Part shown: piece by piece, positions 15,035 to 38,100 of the stretch
Layout: each line of letters starts with the position of its first letter
Position numbering within the stretch: the stretch's first letter is position 1
Source of the DNA: Streptomyces qinzhouensis
Lineage (GTDB): Bacteria > Actinomycetota > Actinomycetes > Streptomycetales > Streptomycetaceae
Assembly: GCF_007856155.1 (NCBI RefSeq)
Contig: NZ_CP042266.1
Coordinates: 124,001-188,000 of the forward strand
DNA: 64,000 nucleotides
Direction of reading: 5' to 3'
The notes under the pieces: generated by a model
What the model saw: only the letters and a program-made list of their open reading frames with translations
Database searches by the model: none
Told to the model about the DNA's origin: nothing
Program-made: the position numbers and the translations under genes

Positions 15035-16144
15035 TCAGAGGGTGTCGAGGGCGTGCCGGGCCAGGATCAGCTGTGAGATCTCGGTACTGCCTTCGATCAG
15101 TTCCATGGCCTTGGCGTCCCGGTAGGCGCGGGACACCACGTGCCCGTCGGTGAATCCGCGGGAGGCCAGCACCTGGACGGCGGTGGCGGCGCCGCGGGCG
15201 GCGTGGGTGGCGGCGACCTGTTTGGCCAGTACGGCAGCCACGGCCGCGTCGGGGGCGCCGCGGCTCCACTGCTCCGCGGCATGGCGGCAGACCTGGGTGG
15301 CGATCCGTTCCGAGGTGTAGAGCTCGGCGATGTGCCGGGCGACGAGCTGGTGCTCGGCGATGGGGGTGCCGCCCTGTTCGCGGGTGCGGGCGTCGGCGGT
15401 GGCGGCGGCCAGGCAGGCGCGCAGGATGCCGACGCACCCCCAGGCAACGGACATCCGGCCGTAGGACAGGGCGGTGGTGAAGAGCAGCGGGAGCGGCTGC
15501 CCGCCGCCGCCGAGGAGGGCCCGGGCGGGGATCCGCGCTTCGTCGAGGACGATGCGGCAGTGGGTGGCGGCGCGGCAGCCCAGTGGGGACGGGACGGGTT
15601 CGACGGATACGCCTGGGGTGTCGGTGGGGACCATGGCCGCGGCGCCGCCGGGGCCGTCGTCGTACTGCCCGAAGACGAGGACGAGATCGGCGTAGACGGC
15701 GCCGGTGATCCACATTTTCTCGCCGGTGACCAGGAGGTCGTCCGTTCCGTCGCCGGCCGGGCGGATCCGGGTGGTCATGCCGCTGAGGTCGGATCCCGCG
15801 CCGGGTTCGCTGAATGCCGTGCAGGCGAGCCGGCCGCTCGTCAGCTGCCCGAGGTAGTGGTGGCGCTGCTCGCGGTCGCCGAAGCGGTGCACGGTGGTGG
15901 CGGCGATGCCCTGGACCGTCATGATGCTCCGCAGCGAGCTGCACAGGGCGCCGATGTGGGCGGTCAGTTCACCGCCGGCCAGTCCGTCGGCGCCCGGCCC
16001 GCCGAAGCGGGCGGGGACCTCGGCGGACAGTACGCCCATCTCGCCGAGTTTACGGAGCAGGCCGACCGGGATACGGCCGGCCGCGTCCCAGGCGGCCGGG
16101 CCGTCGCCGACGAGCTCGTCGATCACCGCGGTGTCGAACGTCAT
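15035..16144 (-). CDS. fkbI: FkbI-like acyl-CoA dehydrogenase (extender-unit pathway)
   Basis: 369 residues, a FAD-dependent acyl-CoA dehydrogenase of the size of FkbI/AsmN-type enzymes. Seen: CTAFSEPGAGSDL for FAD/substrate contact, KMWITGA, and the catalytic base Glu351 in ELIEGSTEISQ near the C-terminus. In the known route it oxidises the glyceryl-derived ACP intermediate on the way to hydroxymalonyl-ACP, together with the 3-hydroxyacyl-CoA dehydrogenase homologue. ATG 16144 overlaps the ACP stop by 4 bp (ATGA). The order dehydrogenase (K), ACP (J), acyl-CoA dehydrogenase (I), FkbH fits one transcription unit continuing from the PKS genes. Confidence 0.92.
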   Translation of the reverse strand: MTFDTAVIDELVGDGPAAWDAAGRIPVGLLRKLGEMGVLSAEVPARFGGPGADGLAGGELTAHIGALCSSLRSIMTVQGIAATTVHRFGDREQRHHYLGQLTSGRLACTAFSEPGAGSDLSGMTTRIRPAGDGTDDLLVTGEKMWITGAVYADLVLVFGQYDDGPGGAAAMVPTDTPGVSVEPVPSPLGCRAATHCRIVLDEARIPARALLGGGGQPLPLLFTTALSYGRMSVAWGCVGILRACLAAATADARTREQGGTPIAEHQLVARHIAELYTSERIATQVCRHAAEQWSRGAPDAAVAAVLAKQVAATHAARGAATAVQVLASRGFTDGHVVSRAYRDAKAMELIEGSTEISQLILARHALDTL

Positions 16145-16425
16145 CCGTCCTGACCTTCGCTCCCGGCCGTGCTGAGGCGCAGTACCAGGGCCGACATGGC
16201 CTGCACGCTGCGGAAGTGGTTCATGGACAGTTCGGGTCCGACGATCTCGATGTCGTACTCGTCCTCCAGGTGCACCACCAGTTGGAGGGCGAACATCGAG
16301 GAGATGACGCCTGTGGTGAAGAGGTCCTGTTCGGGGGTGGGTTCGTTGCCGGTGCGCTCGGCGAGGAACGCGGTCAGCTCCTTCTGGACGGTGGGGCCGT
16401 GGGTTCCGGCGTTCGCTGCGGTCAT
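16141..16425 (-). CDS. fkbJ: FkbJ-like acyl carrier protein for the extender unit
   Basis: 94 residues. The phosphopantetheine site is Ser43 in TTGVISSMFALQLV; the family typically reads G-L-V-N-S-L at this place, so the ISSM form is acceptable. ATG 16425 overlaps the upstream stop (ATGA) and has a GGAAAGGA site; an upstream in-frame ATG would give 36 extra residues inside the previous gene and is rejected. It should carry the glyceryl, tartronate-semialdehyde and hydroxymalonyl intermediates between the FkbH-, FkbI- and FkbK-like enzymes and deliver the unit to a PKS AT. Confidence 0.9.
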   Translation of the reverse strand: MTAANAGTHGPTVQKELTAFLAERTGNEPTPEQDLFTTGVISSMFALQLVVHLEDEYDIEIVGPELSMNHFRSVQAMSALVLRLSTAGSEGQDG

Positions 16426-17304
16426 CGCATGTTCCTTTCCGTGGCGGACCGGTAGTCGTAGAAACCGCGGCCCGTCTTGCGGCCGTGGTGACCGTCGCGG
16501 ACCTTTCGCAGCATCAGTTCGCAGGGGTCGCATTCGGGGTCGCCGGTGCGTTCGTGGAGCACCCGCAGGGAGTCGACGAGGTTGTCGATACCGATCAGGT
16601 CGGCGGTGCGCAGCGGTCCGGTGGAGTGTCCGAGGCAGCCTTCCAGCAGGCCGTCGACGGTTTCCGCGGTGGCCACTCCTTCCTGGACGAGCATGGCCGC
16701 GCGGTTGATCAGTGGATGCAGCAGCCGGTTGATGACGAAGCCCGGGGCGTCGTTGACCACCAGTGCTTCGCGGTCGAGCGCGCGCAGGAGGGCGCCGACG
16801 GCGTCCATGGTGGCGTCGGTGGTGGCGGAGCCCCGGATCACCTCGACCATTTTGATCAGGTAGGAGGGGTTCATGAAGTGCACGCCGACGAGTTCCTCGC
16901 CTCTGGCGACCCAGTCGGCCATTTCGTCGACCGGGACGCAGGAGGTGTTGGAGATCAGCAGGGTGCCGGGGGTGACCAGGGCGGAGACCTCGGCCAGCAC
17001 TTTGCGTTTGACTTCGGTGATCTCCACGACGGCTTCGATGACGGTGGTGGCGTCGGCGATGTCGGCGAGCGAGGTGGTGGTGGTCACGGTGCCCTGTGGG
17101 CGGTTCGCCGGGAGGGCGCCCATCAGCTGGGCGTGCTTGAGCTTGTGCCGGATGGTGGTGCGGGCCGTGGCCAGGATCTCGTCGTCGATGTCGACGAGGG
17201 TGACGCTCACTCCGTGGCCGGCGGCGAGGGCGGTGATGTTGGTGCCCATGACGCCGGCGCCGACGACGGCGAGACGGTGTTGGCCCGGCTGCTCGTTTCG
17301 TATG

Positions 17305-17312
<8 letters not shown>
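16422..17312 (-). CDS. fkbK: FkbK-like 3-hydroxyacyl-CoA dehydrogenase (extender-unit pathway)
   Basis: 296 residues of the 3-hydroxybutyryl-CoA dehydrogenase fold. NAD site VVGAGVMG (16-23), acidic residue VDIDD after the second strand (NAD preference), SNTSC, catalytic His in GVHFMNP with the Glu of KMVEVIRG, and the C-terminal helical domain (GFVINRLLHPLIN) are present. In FkbK/AsmO-type enzymes it oxidises glyceryl-ACP. ATG 17312 lies inside the end of PKS-C (8-bp overlap, ATGACTGA), so extender supply is translationally linked to the last synthase. Its stop overlaps the ACP start (ATGA). Confidence 0.92.
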
Positions 17313-27450
<10,138 letters not shown>

Positions 27451-27511
27451 GGTCTTCTGCCCTTCGGCCTGTTCGGGAGTGGTGGCGGCACCGGACCGCC
27501 GACTGGCGGGG

Positions 27512-30500
27512 TCAGTCGAAGTCTGGATCGTCGAGTTCTTCCTCCAGGAGGGCGAACAGCTCGTCCGCGGTGGCCTCCTGGAGTGCGCGCTGCTGCTCCG
27601 CTGCGTCCACTGTGGCTCCCGCCGGGCCCTGGTCGGACCGGAGGGCGCGGAAACGCTGGGCCAGCGCTTCCAGACGGGCGACGATCTCGGTGCGGGCCGC
27701 CTCATCAGGCGGTGTGAGCCCGGCTGCAAGCCGTTCGAACTCGTCCAGCACGGCTGTGTGGCCCACCAGTTCGTGCTCGAACAGTTCGGTGAGGATCTCC
27801 TCGGCCAGGGCGGTGGGGTTCGGGTGGTCGAAGACGACCGTGGACGGCAGCCGCACCCCGGCGGCGGCGTTGAGCTGGTTGCGCAGTTCGACCGCGGTCA
27901 GCGAGTCGAAGCCGACATCACGGAACGCGCGCGTCGCATCGATCTCGTCGGTCGATTCATGGCCCAGTACGGCGGTGGCGTGGGTACGGACCAATTCGAT
28001 CACGGTGCGGCGGCGTTCGCTCTCCGACATCGTGGCGAGGCGGGACGCGTACTCGCCGCGCCCGGAGGCCTCCGAATCGCCCTGCTTCGCGGGTTGGATG
28101 TCTTCCCGGGCCTCGGGAATCGTGTCCAGCAGGGGACGCGGGCGGGCCGCGCAGAACACCGGGGCGAACTTCTTCCATTCCACGTCGGCGACCGCGATGA
28201 ACGTCTCGTCCTCGGTGAGGATCTCGCCCAGCGCCGTCAGCGCGCGGTCGGTCTCCAGGAAATTCATGCCCTGACGACGGAGGCGGCTGGGGGTGACGGC
28301 TCCGGCGCCCTGCTCCATCGACGCGTCGACGGCGTCCCAGTCCCGGGTGTCCCATACGCCCCAGGCGATGGAGGTGGCGGGCAGACCGCGGGCCCGCCGT
28401 TGTTCGGCGAATCCGTCGAGGAAGGAGTTACCGGCCGCGTAGGCGCCGTGGTCGTTGCTGCCCCAGGTCGCGGAGATCGACGAGAAGAGAATGAACTCGT
28501 CGATGTCGAGCCCGTCGGTCGCCTGGTCGAGGTGTACGGCCCCGGCGGCCTTCGCGCCCAGTGCGGCGGCCAGGCCCTCGTGCTCGGTGTCCTCGACCCG
28601 GGCGAGGTAAGGCAGGTTCGCGGAGTGCAGCACGGTGGAGAGGGCGGGCCCGGACTCCTGGATCCAGGACACCATCCCGCTCACCTGACCGGGCACGCCC
28701 AGGTCACAGCTGACGACCTCGACATCCGTGCCGCCGTTCGCCACGGACGCGGCCAGGGTGGCAACGCCGGGGGCGGCCGGGCCGGAGCGGGAGGTCAGCA
28801 CCACGCGCGGGGCGTTCTGTTCGGCGAGCCAGACGCCGATGGTGACGCCGATCGAGCCGGTGCCGCCGGTCAGCAGCACGGTGCCGCGGGGCGACCATTT
28901 CTTCGCCTCGGTACGACGCGCCTCGGCGCGTACCAGTCGGCGCAGGAACACGCCCTGCTGCCGCAAAGCGACCTGGTCCTCGCGACCACCGGCAAGGGCG
29001 GATATCAGGTGCGCGGCGGTCTGGTCGGTGAACTCCGTGGGGAGGTCGACCAGTCCGCCCCAGAGTTCGGGGCGTTCGAGGCCGACGGCACGGCCCAGGC
29101 CCCAGATCGCGGTCTGTCCGGGGCTGGTGGTGACCTCACCGGTGCCGGTCTGGACCGCGCCCCGGGTCAGCACCCAGACAGGAACGGCGATCTCGGACCG
29201 GTGCACGGCCTGGATCAGCTCGACCGTGGCGGCGGTGCCACGCGGGACCCACGGATACTCCGCGTCCGGGGATTCGTCCAGTGCCAGCAGTGACACGACG
29301 CCGCTGAGGCCCGACAGGACGGAGGTATCCAGCTCCTCGGGACCGGCGACGGTGACGACCTCGGCACCGTGACCGGACAGTGCCTCGGCGATCGCGGGCG
29401 CGTCCGGGTCCTCGCCCACCAGCAGCCAGGTGCCCGTCAGGGCGGGTACGGCTCCGCTGGTGTCCGAGGGCTGCCAGGTGATGCGGTAGCGCCAGTCGTC
29501 ACCCGACCGGCCGACCCGCTTCGAGGCGGGTGCCTCGGGCCAGAACCGGCGCCGCTGGAACGCGTACGTCGGCAGTTCCACCGTGGTACCGCGCTCCAAC
29601 ACGCTCGCCCAGTCGACAGCCACACCGCCCACAAACGCCTCGGCGAGGGAGGTCAGGAGTCGTTCGGCGTTGCCGTCGTCGCGGCGGAGGCTGCCGACGG
29701 TGATCGGGTCGCGGTCTTCCAGACTGTCGGCGATCGCGGACGTGAGTACTGGATGCGGGGAGGTCTCGATGAACACTCCGTGACCTGCTTCACCGAGGAC
29801 ACCGATCGCGCGGTCGAACTCGACCGGCTCGCGCAGCGATGCGTACCAGTACCCGGCATCCATCTCCGGGCCGGTCAGCCACTCACCACTCATCGCCGAC
29901 ACCATCGGGATCTGTGCCGGGCGGGGGGTGATGCCGTCGAGGGCGGTGAGGATATCGTCGTGGAGTTCGTCGACCTGGGGGCCGTGGGAGGCGTAGTCCA
30001 CCGGGATCAACCGCGTCCGCACCGAGGTGCCGCAGGAGTCCTGGAGCTCGCGCAGGGCCTCGGGTTCGCCGGAGACCACGGTCGCGGAGGGGCCGTTGAC
30101 CGCCGCGACCGAGAGACGGTCACCGAACGGAGCGATCCGCTCCCGTACCGCACCAACCGGCTCGGCGACCGACAGCATCCCGCCGCGACCGGCCAGCACC
30201 GCAAGGGTGCGGGAGCGCAGGGCGACCACCTTCGCCGCATCGTCGAGAGAGAGAATCCCGGCCACTGCCGCCGCGGCGATCTCACCCTGCGAGTGACCGA
30301 CCACAGCGTCCGGTTCGACACCGGCCGCCCGCCACACAGCGGCGAGGGACACCATGACCGCCCACAAGGCCGGCTGGACCACATCGGCGGCCTCGAAACC
30401 GTGCCTCCCGGCCAGGACCTCGTCCAGCTCCCAGCCCGTATGGGGAGCGAGGGCACGGGCACATTCGGCGAGTCTCGCGGCGAATACGGGTGATGTTTCG

Positions 30501-32173
30501 GCGAGTTCGCGTCCCATGCCGACCCATTGAGAGCCCTGGCCGGGGAAGACGAATGCTGTCCGCCCGATACCACCGGGATCGACCCTGCCCGTGACCAGGC
30601 CGGGCGCGGGCTGACCTGTCGCGACCGACACCAGCCCGGCGAGGAGTTCCTCACGTTCAGTACCCAAAACGATGGCGCGGTGTTCGAGCACCGACCGGCT
30701 CGTCGCCAGTGACCAGGCCATATCGCCCACCGGCGCTTCCGGCCGGGCGACGACGTGTTCCCGCAGACGACCGGCCTGGCCGGCCAGTGCGGCCTTGCTG
30801 TGGCCGGAGACCAGCCACGCCGGAAGGCCCGGCGCAAGCACCGGCAGACCCGGGCGTCCCTCGGGCTCCGGCGCCTCAACGGCTGCCGGTGTCTCCTCCA
30901 GAATCACGTGCACGTTGGTACCGCTGACCCCGAATGCGGAGACGCCCGCGCGGCGCGGCCGGTCACCAGCAGGCCACTCGCGCGGCTCCTGGAGCAGCCG
31001 TACATTCCCCGCCGACCAATCGATGTGCGACGACGGGGTGTCGGCGTGCAGGGTCTGCGGCAGATGGCCGTGCTGGAGGGCCAGCACCATCTTGATCACA
31101 CCGGCGACACCGGCAGCGGTCTGGAGGTGGCCGATGTTCGATTTCACCGAGCCCAGCCACAGGGGCCGGTCGTCGGGTCGTCCTTGGCCGTACGTTGCGA
31201 GCAGTGCACCGGCCTCGATCGGGTCGCCCAGCGACGTACCGGTGCCGTGTGCCTCGACGACATCGACATCGGCCGCCGACACCTGTGCGTTGGCCAGTGC
31301 GGCGCGGATCACCCGGCGCTGTGAGGGCCCGTTGGGGGCGGACAGGCCGTTGGACGCGCCGTCCTGGTTGACCGCGCTGCCCCGGATCACGGCAAGCACC
31401 TGGTGCCCGTTGCGGCGTGCGTCGGAGAGCCGCTCCAGGAGCACCACGCCGGCGCCTTCGCCCCAGCCGATGCCGTCGGCGTCGTCCGAGAACGCTTTCG
31501 AGCGGCCGCTGGACGCCATGCCGCCCTGCTCGGAGAACTCCAGGAACGCACCTGGTGAGGTCATGACCGTGACACCACCGGCCAGCGCCATCGTGCATTC
31601 ACCGGAGCGGAGGGCCTGGGCTGCCTGGTGCAGGGCGACCAGGGAGGAGGAGCAGGCGGTGTCGACGGTGACGGCGGGGCCGGTCAGGCCCAGTACGTAG
31701 GAGATACGGCCGGAGACGACTGCGGAGACCGAACCGGTGAGCCGGTAGCCGTCCAGGCTCGGATCGTCGGAAGGCAGGGTGCTCTCGTAGCCGGAGCCGC
31801 TGGCGCCGATGAACACACCGGTGGCCGAGCCGTGCAGAGAGGACGGTGCCAGACCGGCACGTTCGATCGCCTCCCACGACGTTTCCAGCAGCAGCCGCTG
31901 CTGGGGGTCCATCGCCAGGGCCTCACGCGGATTGATCCCGAAGAAGCCGGGGTCGAAGTCGGCCATGTCGTAGACGAAGCCGCCCTCCCGCACATACGAA
32001 CGGCCGGACCTCGCGGTCTTCCCGCCGAACTCCTCCTCGAACGCTTCCCAGCCGCGGTCGGTGGGGAAGCCGGAGATGGCGTCGGTGCCGTTGGTGAGCA
32101 GGTCCCAGAACTGTTCGGGGCCTCGGACGTCGCCGGGGTAGCGGCAGCCCATGCCGACAATCGCGATCGGCTC
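27512..32173 (-). other. PKS-B module B5 (KS-AT-KR[A2]-ACP) and C-terminal docking domain
   Basis: YRLTG-lineage KS, Cys codon 31652-31654. YASH AT, A2-type KR (Trp-GSNDHGA-Tyr), no dimerization element, ACP GFDSLTA. It is followed by helices LDEFERLAAGL and ARTEIVARLEALAQRFRAL and an acidic end. Confidence 0.9.
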
Positions 32174-35100
32174 GCCGCCGGCCGCGGCCACCACCCGCAC
32201 CGCGCTCTCGGTCTCGGCCGTGCCCACGAGTTCGCCGCGGATGAACTCGGCGAGGGCGGCGGCGTTGGGGTAGTCGAAGACCAGCGTCGAAGGCAGTCGC
32301 ACCCCCGCCGCTGTCGACAGTCGGTTACGGAGTTCGACGGCGCCGACCGAGTCGAAGCCCAGGTCCTTGAAGGCCCGCTGCGGCGGCACGGCTTCCGCCG
32401 ACTCGTGCCCCAGCACAGCCGCCGCATGACCCCGTACCAACTCGGTCAACGACTGCCGCTGCTCACCCGACGACATGCCCCGCAATCGGACCGCCAGCTC
32501 CGAACCGCCGACGTTGGTTTCGGATCCGGTGTCTGTTCCGGCTTCGGCGGCGAGGACGGCGCGGACTTCGGGCAGGGCGGACAGGAACGGGCTCGGTCGG
32601 CGCAGGGTGTAGGTGGGGACGAACTGCGGCCAGTCGAACCCGGCGACCGCCAGTACGCCCTCATGCGCGTCCAGGACCTGGCCCAGGGCGCGCATCCCGC
32701 GCTCCGGGGCGATGCCCTCCATCCCGAAGTCCAGCAGCCGGTCACCTCCGCTCCCGGCAGCCATCCCAATACCCGCCCACAGGCCCCAGGCGATCGAGGT
32801 CGCCGCAAGACCACGAGAGCGGCGGTGGCCGCACAAGGCGTCGAGGTAGGCGTTGGCTGCCGCGTAGGCGCTGAGTCCGCCACTGCCCCAGGTCCCGGCA
32901 CCGGAGGAGAAGAGGACGAAGGCGTCGAGTTCGCGGTCTGTGGTCAGCTCGTCCAGGAGAGCCGCGCCACCGGCCTTGGCGGACAGGACGTACGACAGGT
33001 CGTCCGCGCCGACCTCCTCCACCGGTATCCGGGCACCGACGCTCGCCGCGTGGAACACCGAGGAGAGTGCGGCACCGGAGGTGTCGATCCACTCCAGCAG
33101 CGCGCTTGTCGCGCCACGGTCCGCGATATCGGCAGCGATGACATCGACCGTTGTTCCGGCGGCGGCGATCGATCCCGCGAGAGCGGCGACCCCGTCAGCG
33201 GCCGGACCCGACCGGCTCGTCAGCACCACCCGCACCGCACCACGCTCGACAGCAGCCCAGCCGGCGGAGATGCCGCCGACTCCGCTCGTGCCACCGGTGA
33301 CGAGGACCGTGCCGTTCGGGGTCCACTGATCACGTACGGCCGGGCGGGAGGCGTGCTCCAGCCGCCGGCTGAGGATGCCGGCCGGACGGATCGCAACCTG
33401 ATCCTCACCGCCATCGGCCAGGACCGACACCAGGCGGGCACCCGCCCGTGTATCCAGCGCCGTTGGCAGGTCGATCAGACCGCCCCAGCGTCCCGCCAGC
33501 TCCAGACCGGCCACCACACCCAAGCCCCACACCTGCGCCTGAACCGGACTGACCACCGGGTCACCCGCACCCGTGCCCACCGCACCCCGGGTCAGGACCC
33601 ACAGCGGAGCCGACACCCCGGCAACGCCCAGGGCCCGTACCAGCTCAACCGTCGCCGCCAGACCCGCCGAGACGATCCCGTCACCAGCGAGCAGCTCCGC
33701 ACCCAACGCCAGTGTGGAGACCACACCCGCGACTTCGGCGGCATCGCCCGAGACGAGCTGGTCGGGGCCGGTGACGGTCACGACCTCGGCGCCGCGTCCG
33801 GCCAGAACCGCCGCGACGGCCTCCGCATCCGTGCCCTCGCCGACCACCAGCCACGTACCCGACAGCACCGCACCGGACTCCGCGACCGGAGTCCATGTCA
33901 CGCGGTAACGCCAGTCCGCGACCGACGCGTCAGCCTGGCTGCGCCGCCGGTATTCGGCCAATGCCGGCAACATCTCCCCGAGCCTGCCTCCATCGACGTT
34001 CAGCGTCGCGGCAAGCTCTTCCAGGTCACCACCCTCGATCGCAGCCCAGAACTCAGAGTCACTTTCTATGACTTCCCGCGCGTCGGAAGGCTGGGCATCC
34101 GGCCAGTAGTGCCGGTGCTGGAAGGCATAGGTCGGGAGCTCAACCGTCGCCCCGCCGGGCAGGATTGTTGTCCAGTCGACGGTCACGCCGCGTACGTATG
34201 CCTCGGCGAGGGAGGTCAGGAGTCGTTCGGCGTTGCCGTCGTCGCGGCGGAGGCTGCCGACGGTGATCGGGTCGCGGTCCTCCAGGCTGTCGGCGATCGC
34301 GGAGGTGAGTACCGGGTGCGGGGAGGCTTCGACGAACACCCCGTGACCTGCTTCACCGAGTACACCGATCGCGCGGTCGAACTCGACCGGCTCGCGCAGG
34401 GATGCGTACCAGTACCCGGCGTCCATCTCCGGGCCGGACAGCCAATCACCACTCATCGCCGACACCATCGGAATCTCAGCCGGACGAGGCGTGATGCCGT
34501 CGAGGGCGGTAAGGATATCGTCCCGGAGTTCGTCGACCTGAGGGCCGTGGGAGGCGTAGTCCACCGGAATCATCCGCGTGCGCACCGAGCTACCGCACAT
34601 GTCGGCAAGTTCGCGCAGTGCCTCGGGCTCTCCGGACACCACCGTCGCCGACGGCCCGTTGACCGCCGCGACCGACAACCGGTCGCCGAACCCGGCGATC
34701 CGCTCCCGTACCGCATCCACAGGCTCGGCGATCGACAGCATCCCGCCCCGGCCGGCCAGCACCGCAAGGGTGCGGGAGCGCAGGGCGACCACCTTCGCCG
34801 CATCCTCGAGAGAGAGAATCCCGGCCACTGCCGCCGCGGCGATCTCACCCTGGGAATGACCGACGACCGCGTCCGGTTCGACACCGGCCGCCCGCCACAC
34901 CGCGGCGAGAGACACCATCACCGCCCACAACGCCGGCTGGACCACATCTGCGGCCTCGAAACCATGACGCCCGGCCAGAACCTCGTCCAACTCCCACTCC
35001 ACGAACGGCTCCAAAGCCGTCGCGCACTCGGCAAGCCGAGCTGCGAACACGGGGGATGTCTCGGCGAGTTCGCGACCCATACCGACCCACTGACTGCCCT

Positions 35101-38100
35101 GGCCGGGGAAGACGAAGACGGTTCGCCCGATACTGCCCGGGGCGACCTCGCCGGTCACCACACCGGGCGCGGGCTGACCTGTCGCCACCGACACAAGCCC
35201 GGCCAGCAGTTCATCCCGCCCGGTGCCCAAAACGATGGCACGGTGCTCGAACACCGACCGGCCCGTCGCCAGCGACCACGCCACACCCTCCACCGGCGCA
35301 TCCGGGCGGGCGACGACGTGTTCCCGCAGACGACCCGCCTGCCCCGCGAGCGCCCCCGCACTCCGACCCGACACCAGCCACGCCGGAACCGTGGACGACA
35401 GCACCTTGGGGGGAGCCGCGCCCGGTACTTCCGCCACCGGCGTCTCGTCCTCCGCCGGGGCCTCCTCCAGGATCACGTGCGCGTTGGTACCGCTGATCCC
35501 GAAGGCGGAGACACCCGCGCGGCGCGGCCGGTCATCGCCCGGCAGCCACTCGCACGGCTCCTGGAGGAGGCGTACATCGCCTGCCGACCAGTCCACGTGC
35601 GACGACGGCGTCTGCGCATGCAGTGTTCGAGGCAAGTGGCCGTGCTGAAGGGCCAGCACCATCTTGATGACACCGGCGACACCGGCGGCCTGCTGGGCGT
35701 GCCCGATGTTGGACTTGACCGAGCCCAGCCACAGGGGCCGGTCGTCGGGCCGTTCCTGGCCGTAGGTCGCGAGCAGGGCGCCGGCTTCGATGGGGTCACC
35801 CAGCTCGGTTCCCGTGCCGTGTGCTTCGACGGCGTCGACATCGGCCGCCGAGAGCTGCGCGTTGGCCAGCGCGGCGCGGATGACACGGCGCTGCGAGGGC
35901 CCGTTCGGGGCGGAGAGCCCGTTGGAAGCGCCGTCCTGGTTGACCGCACTGCCCCGGATCACCGCCAGCACCTGATGACCGTTCCGCCGAGCGTCGGACA
36001 GGCGCTCCAGCAGCACCATGCCCGCGCCTTCGGCCATGCCCATGCCGTCCGCGTCGTCCCCGAACGCCTTGCACCGGCCGTCCGAGGACAGGGCCCGCAT
36101 CCGCGAGAAACCGACGAACTCGCTCGGGTCGGCCATCACCATCACACCGCCGGCGAGCGCCATCGTGCATTCGCCGGAGCGCAGCGCCTGAGCCGCCTGG
36201 TGCAGAGCGACCAGGGAGGAGGAGCAGGCCGTGTCCACCGATACCGCGGGGCCGACCAGGCCCAGGGTGTAGGAGATCCGACCCGACAGCACACTCAGCG
36301 CGTTACCGGTGATCAGATGCGCCTCGGCCCCGGCGGTGTCCATGGTCGCACCGAGATAGCCGGAGGTGGTGGCGCCGACGAAGACGCCGGTGCCGGAACC
36401 CTTCAGCGAGGCGGGGTCGATGCCCGCTCGTTCGATGGCTTCCCAGGAGGTTTCCAGAAGCAGCCGCTGCTGGGGGTCCATCGCCAGAGCCTCACGCGGG
36501 CTGATCCCGAAGAAGTCCGCGTCGAAGTTGCCGGCTGCGGTGATGAAGCCGCCCTCCAGCACGTAGGTGGAGCCTTCGGCGTCGGGGTCGGGATCGAAGA
36601 GAGCTTCACCGTCCCAGCCTCGGTCGGCGGGGAACCCTGAGATGGCGTCGCCACCGGCGGCGATGAGCTGCCAGAGCTCTTCGGGGCTGCTTACTCCGCC
36701 GGGGTAGCGGCAGCCCATGCCGACGATCGCGATCGGCTCCGAGGGTGCCGCGGCTGTCACCGTTACCGTCTGCTCCGGTCCCGCCGACGCGGATCCGAAG
36801 AGTTCGGTGAGGATCTCCTCGGCCAGGGCGGTGGGGTTGGGGTGGTCGAAGACAACGGTGGAGGGCAGCCGTGTGCCGGTGACGGTGTTGAGCTGATTGC
36901 GCAGTTCGACCGCGGTCAGCGAGTCGAAGCCGACATCGCGGAACGCGCGCGTCGCGTCGATCTCGTCAGCCGACTCATGGCCCAGCACCGCGGACGCGTG
37001 GGAGCGGACGAGTTCGATGACGGTACGGCGGCGTTCGGCCACGGACATCGCGGCCAGGAGGGAGGCGTACTCGCCGCGCTCGGCCGTCTCCGCGCCTGCC
37101 GACCTGATGGGTCCGAGCTCCTCCTGCGCCTCGGGAATGGTGTCCAGCAGGGGGCGCGGGCGGGCGGCCCGGAAGACGGGGGCGAACTTCTCCCATTCGA
37201 CATCGGCGATCGCGATGAACGTCTCGTCCTCGGTGAGGATCTCGCCCAGTGCGGTCAGCGCCCGGTCGGTCTTCAGGGCGTTCATGCCCTGGCGACGGAG
37301 GCGGCTGGGGGTGACGGCGCCTGCGCCCTGTTCCATCACTGCGTCGACGGCGTCCCAGTCCCTGTTGTCCCAGACGCCCCAGGCGATGGAGGTGGCGGGC
37401 AGGCCGCGGGCCCGGCGGGCTTCGGCGAATCCGTCGAGGAAGGAGTTGCCCGCGGCGTAGGCGCCGTGGTCGTTGCTGCCCCAGGTCGCGGAGATCGACG
37501 AGAAGAGAATGAACTCGTCGATCTCCAGTCCGGTGGTTGCCTGGTCGAGGTGTACGGCGCCGGTGGCCTTGGCCCCGAGTGCGGCGGCCAGGCCCTCCCG
37601 CTCGGTGTTCTCCACCCATGCCAGGTAGGGGAGGTTCGCGGAGTGCAGCACGGTGGAGAGGGCGGGCCCGGACTCCTGGATCCAGGACACCATCCCGTTC
37701 ACCTGACCTGGCACGCCCAGGTCGCAGCTGACCACTTCCACGTCGGTTCCGGTGTTCGCGACGGAGGCGGCCAGGGCCGCAACGTCGGGAGCGGCCGGGC
37801 CGGAGCGGGAGGTCAGCACTACGCGTTGGGTGTTCTGTTCAGCGAGCCAGACGCCGATGCTGACGCCGATCGCTCCCGTGCCGCCGGTCAGCAGCACGGT
37901 CCCGCGGGGCGACCACTTCTTCGCCTCGGTACGACGCGCCTCGGCATGCACCAGTCGGCGCAGGAACACACCCGCAGGCCGCAAAGCGACCTGGTCTTCA
38001 CGACCACCGGCAAGCACCGATACCAGTCCTGCTGCGGACAGGTCGGTGAACTCCGCGGGGAGGTCCACCAGTCCGCCCCACAGCTCGGGGCGTTCGAGGC

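Noticed and set aside
16141..16533. Longer form of the FkbJ-like ACP starting at 16533
   Set aside because: The extra 36 residues overlap the FkbK-like gene antisense to nothing and lack similarity; ATG 16425 with ATGA coupling gives a normal ACP.
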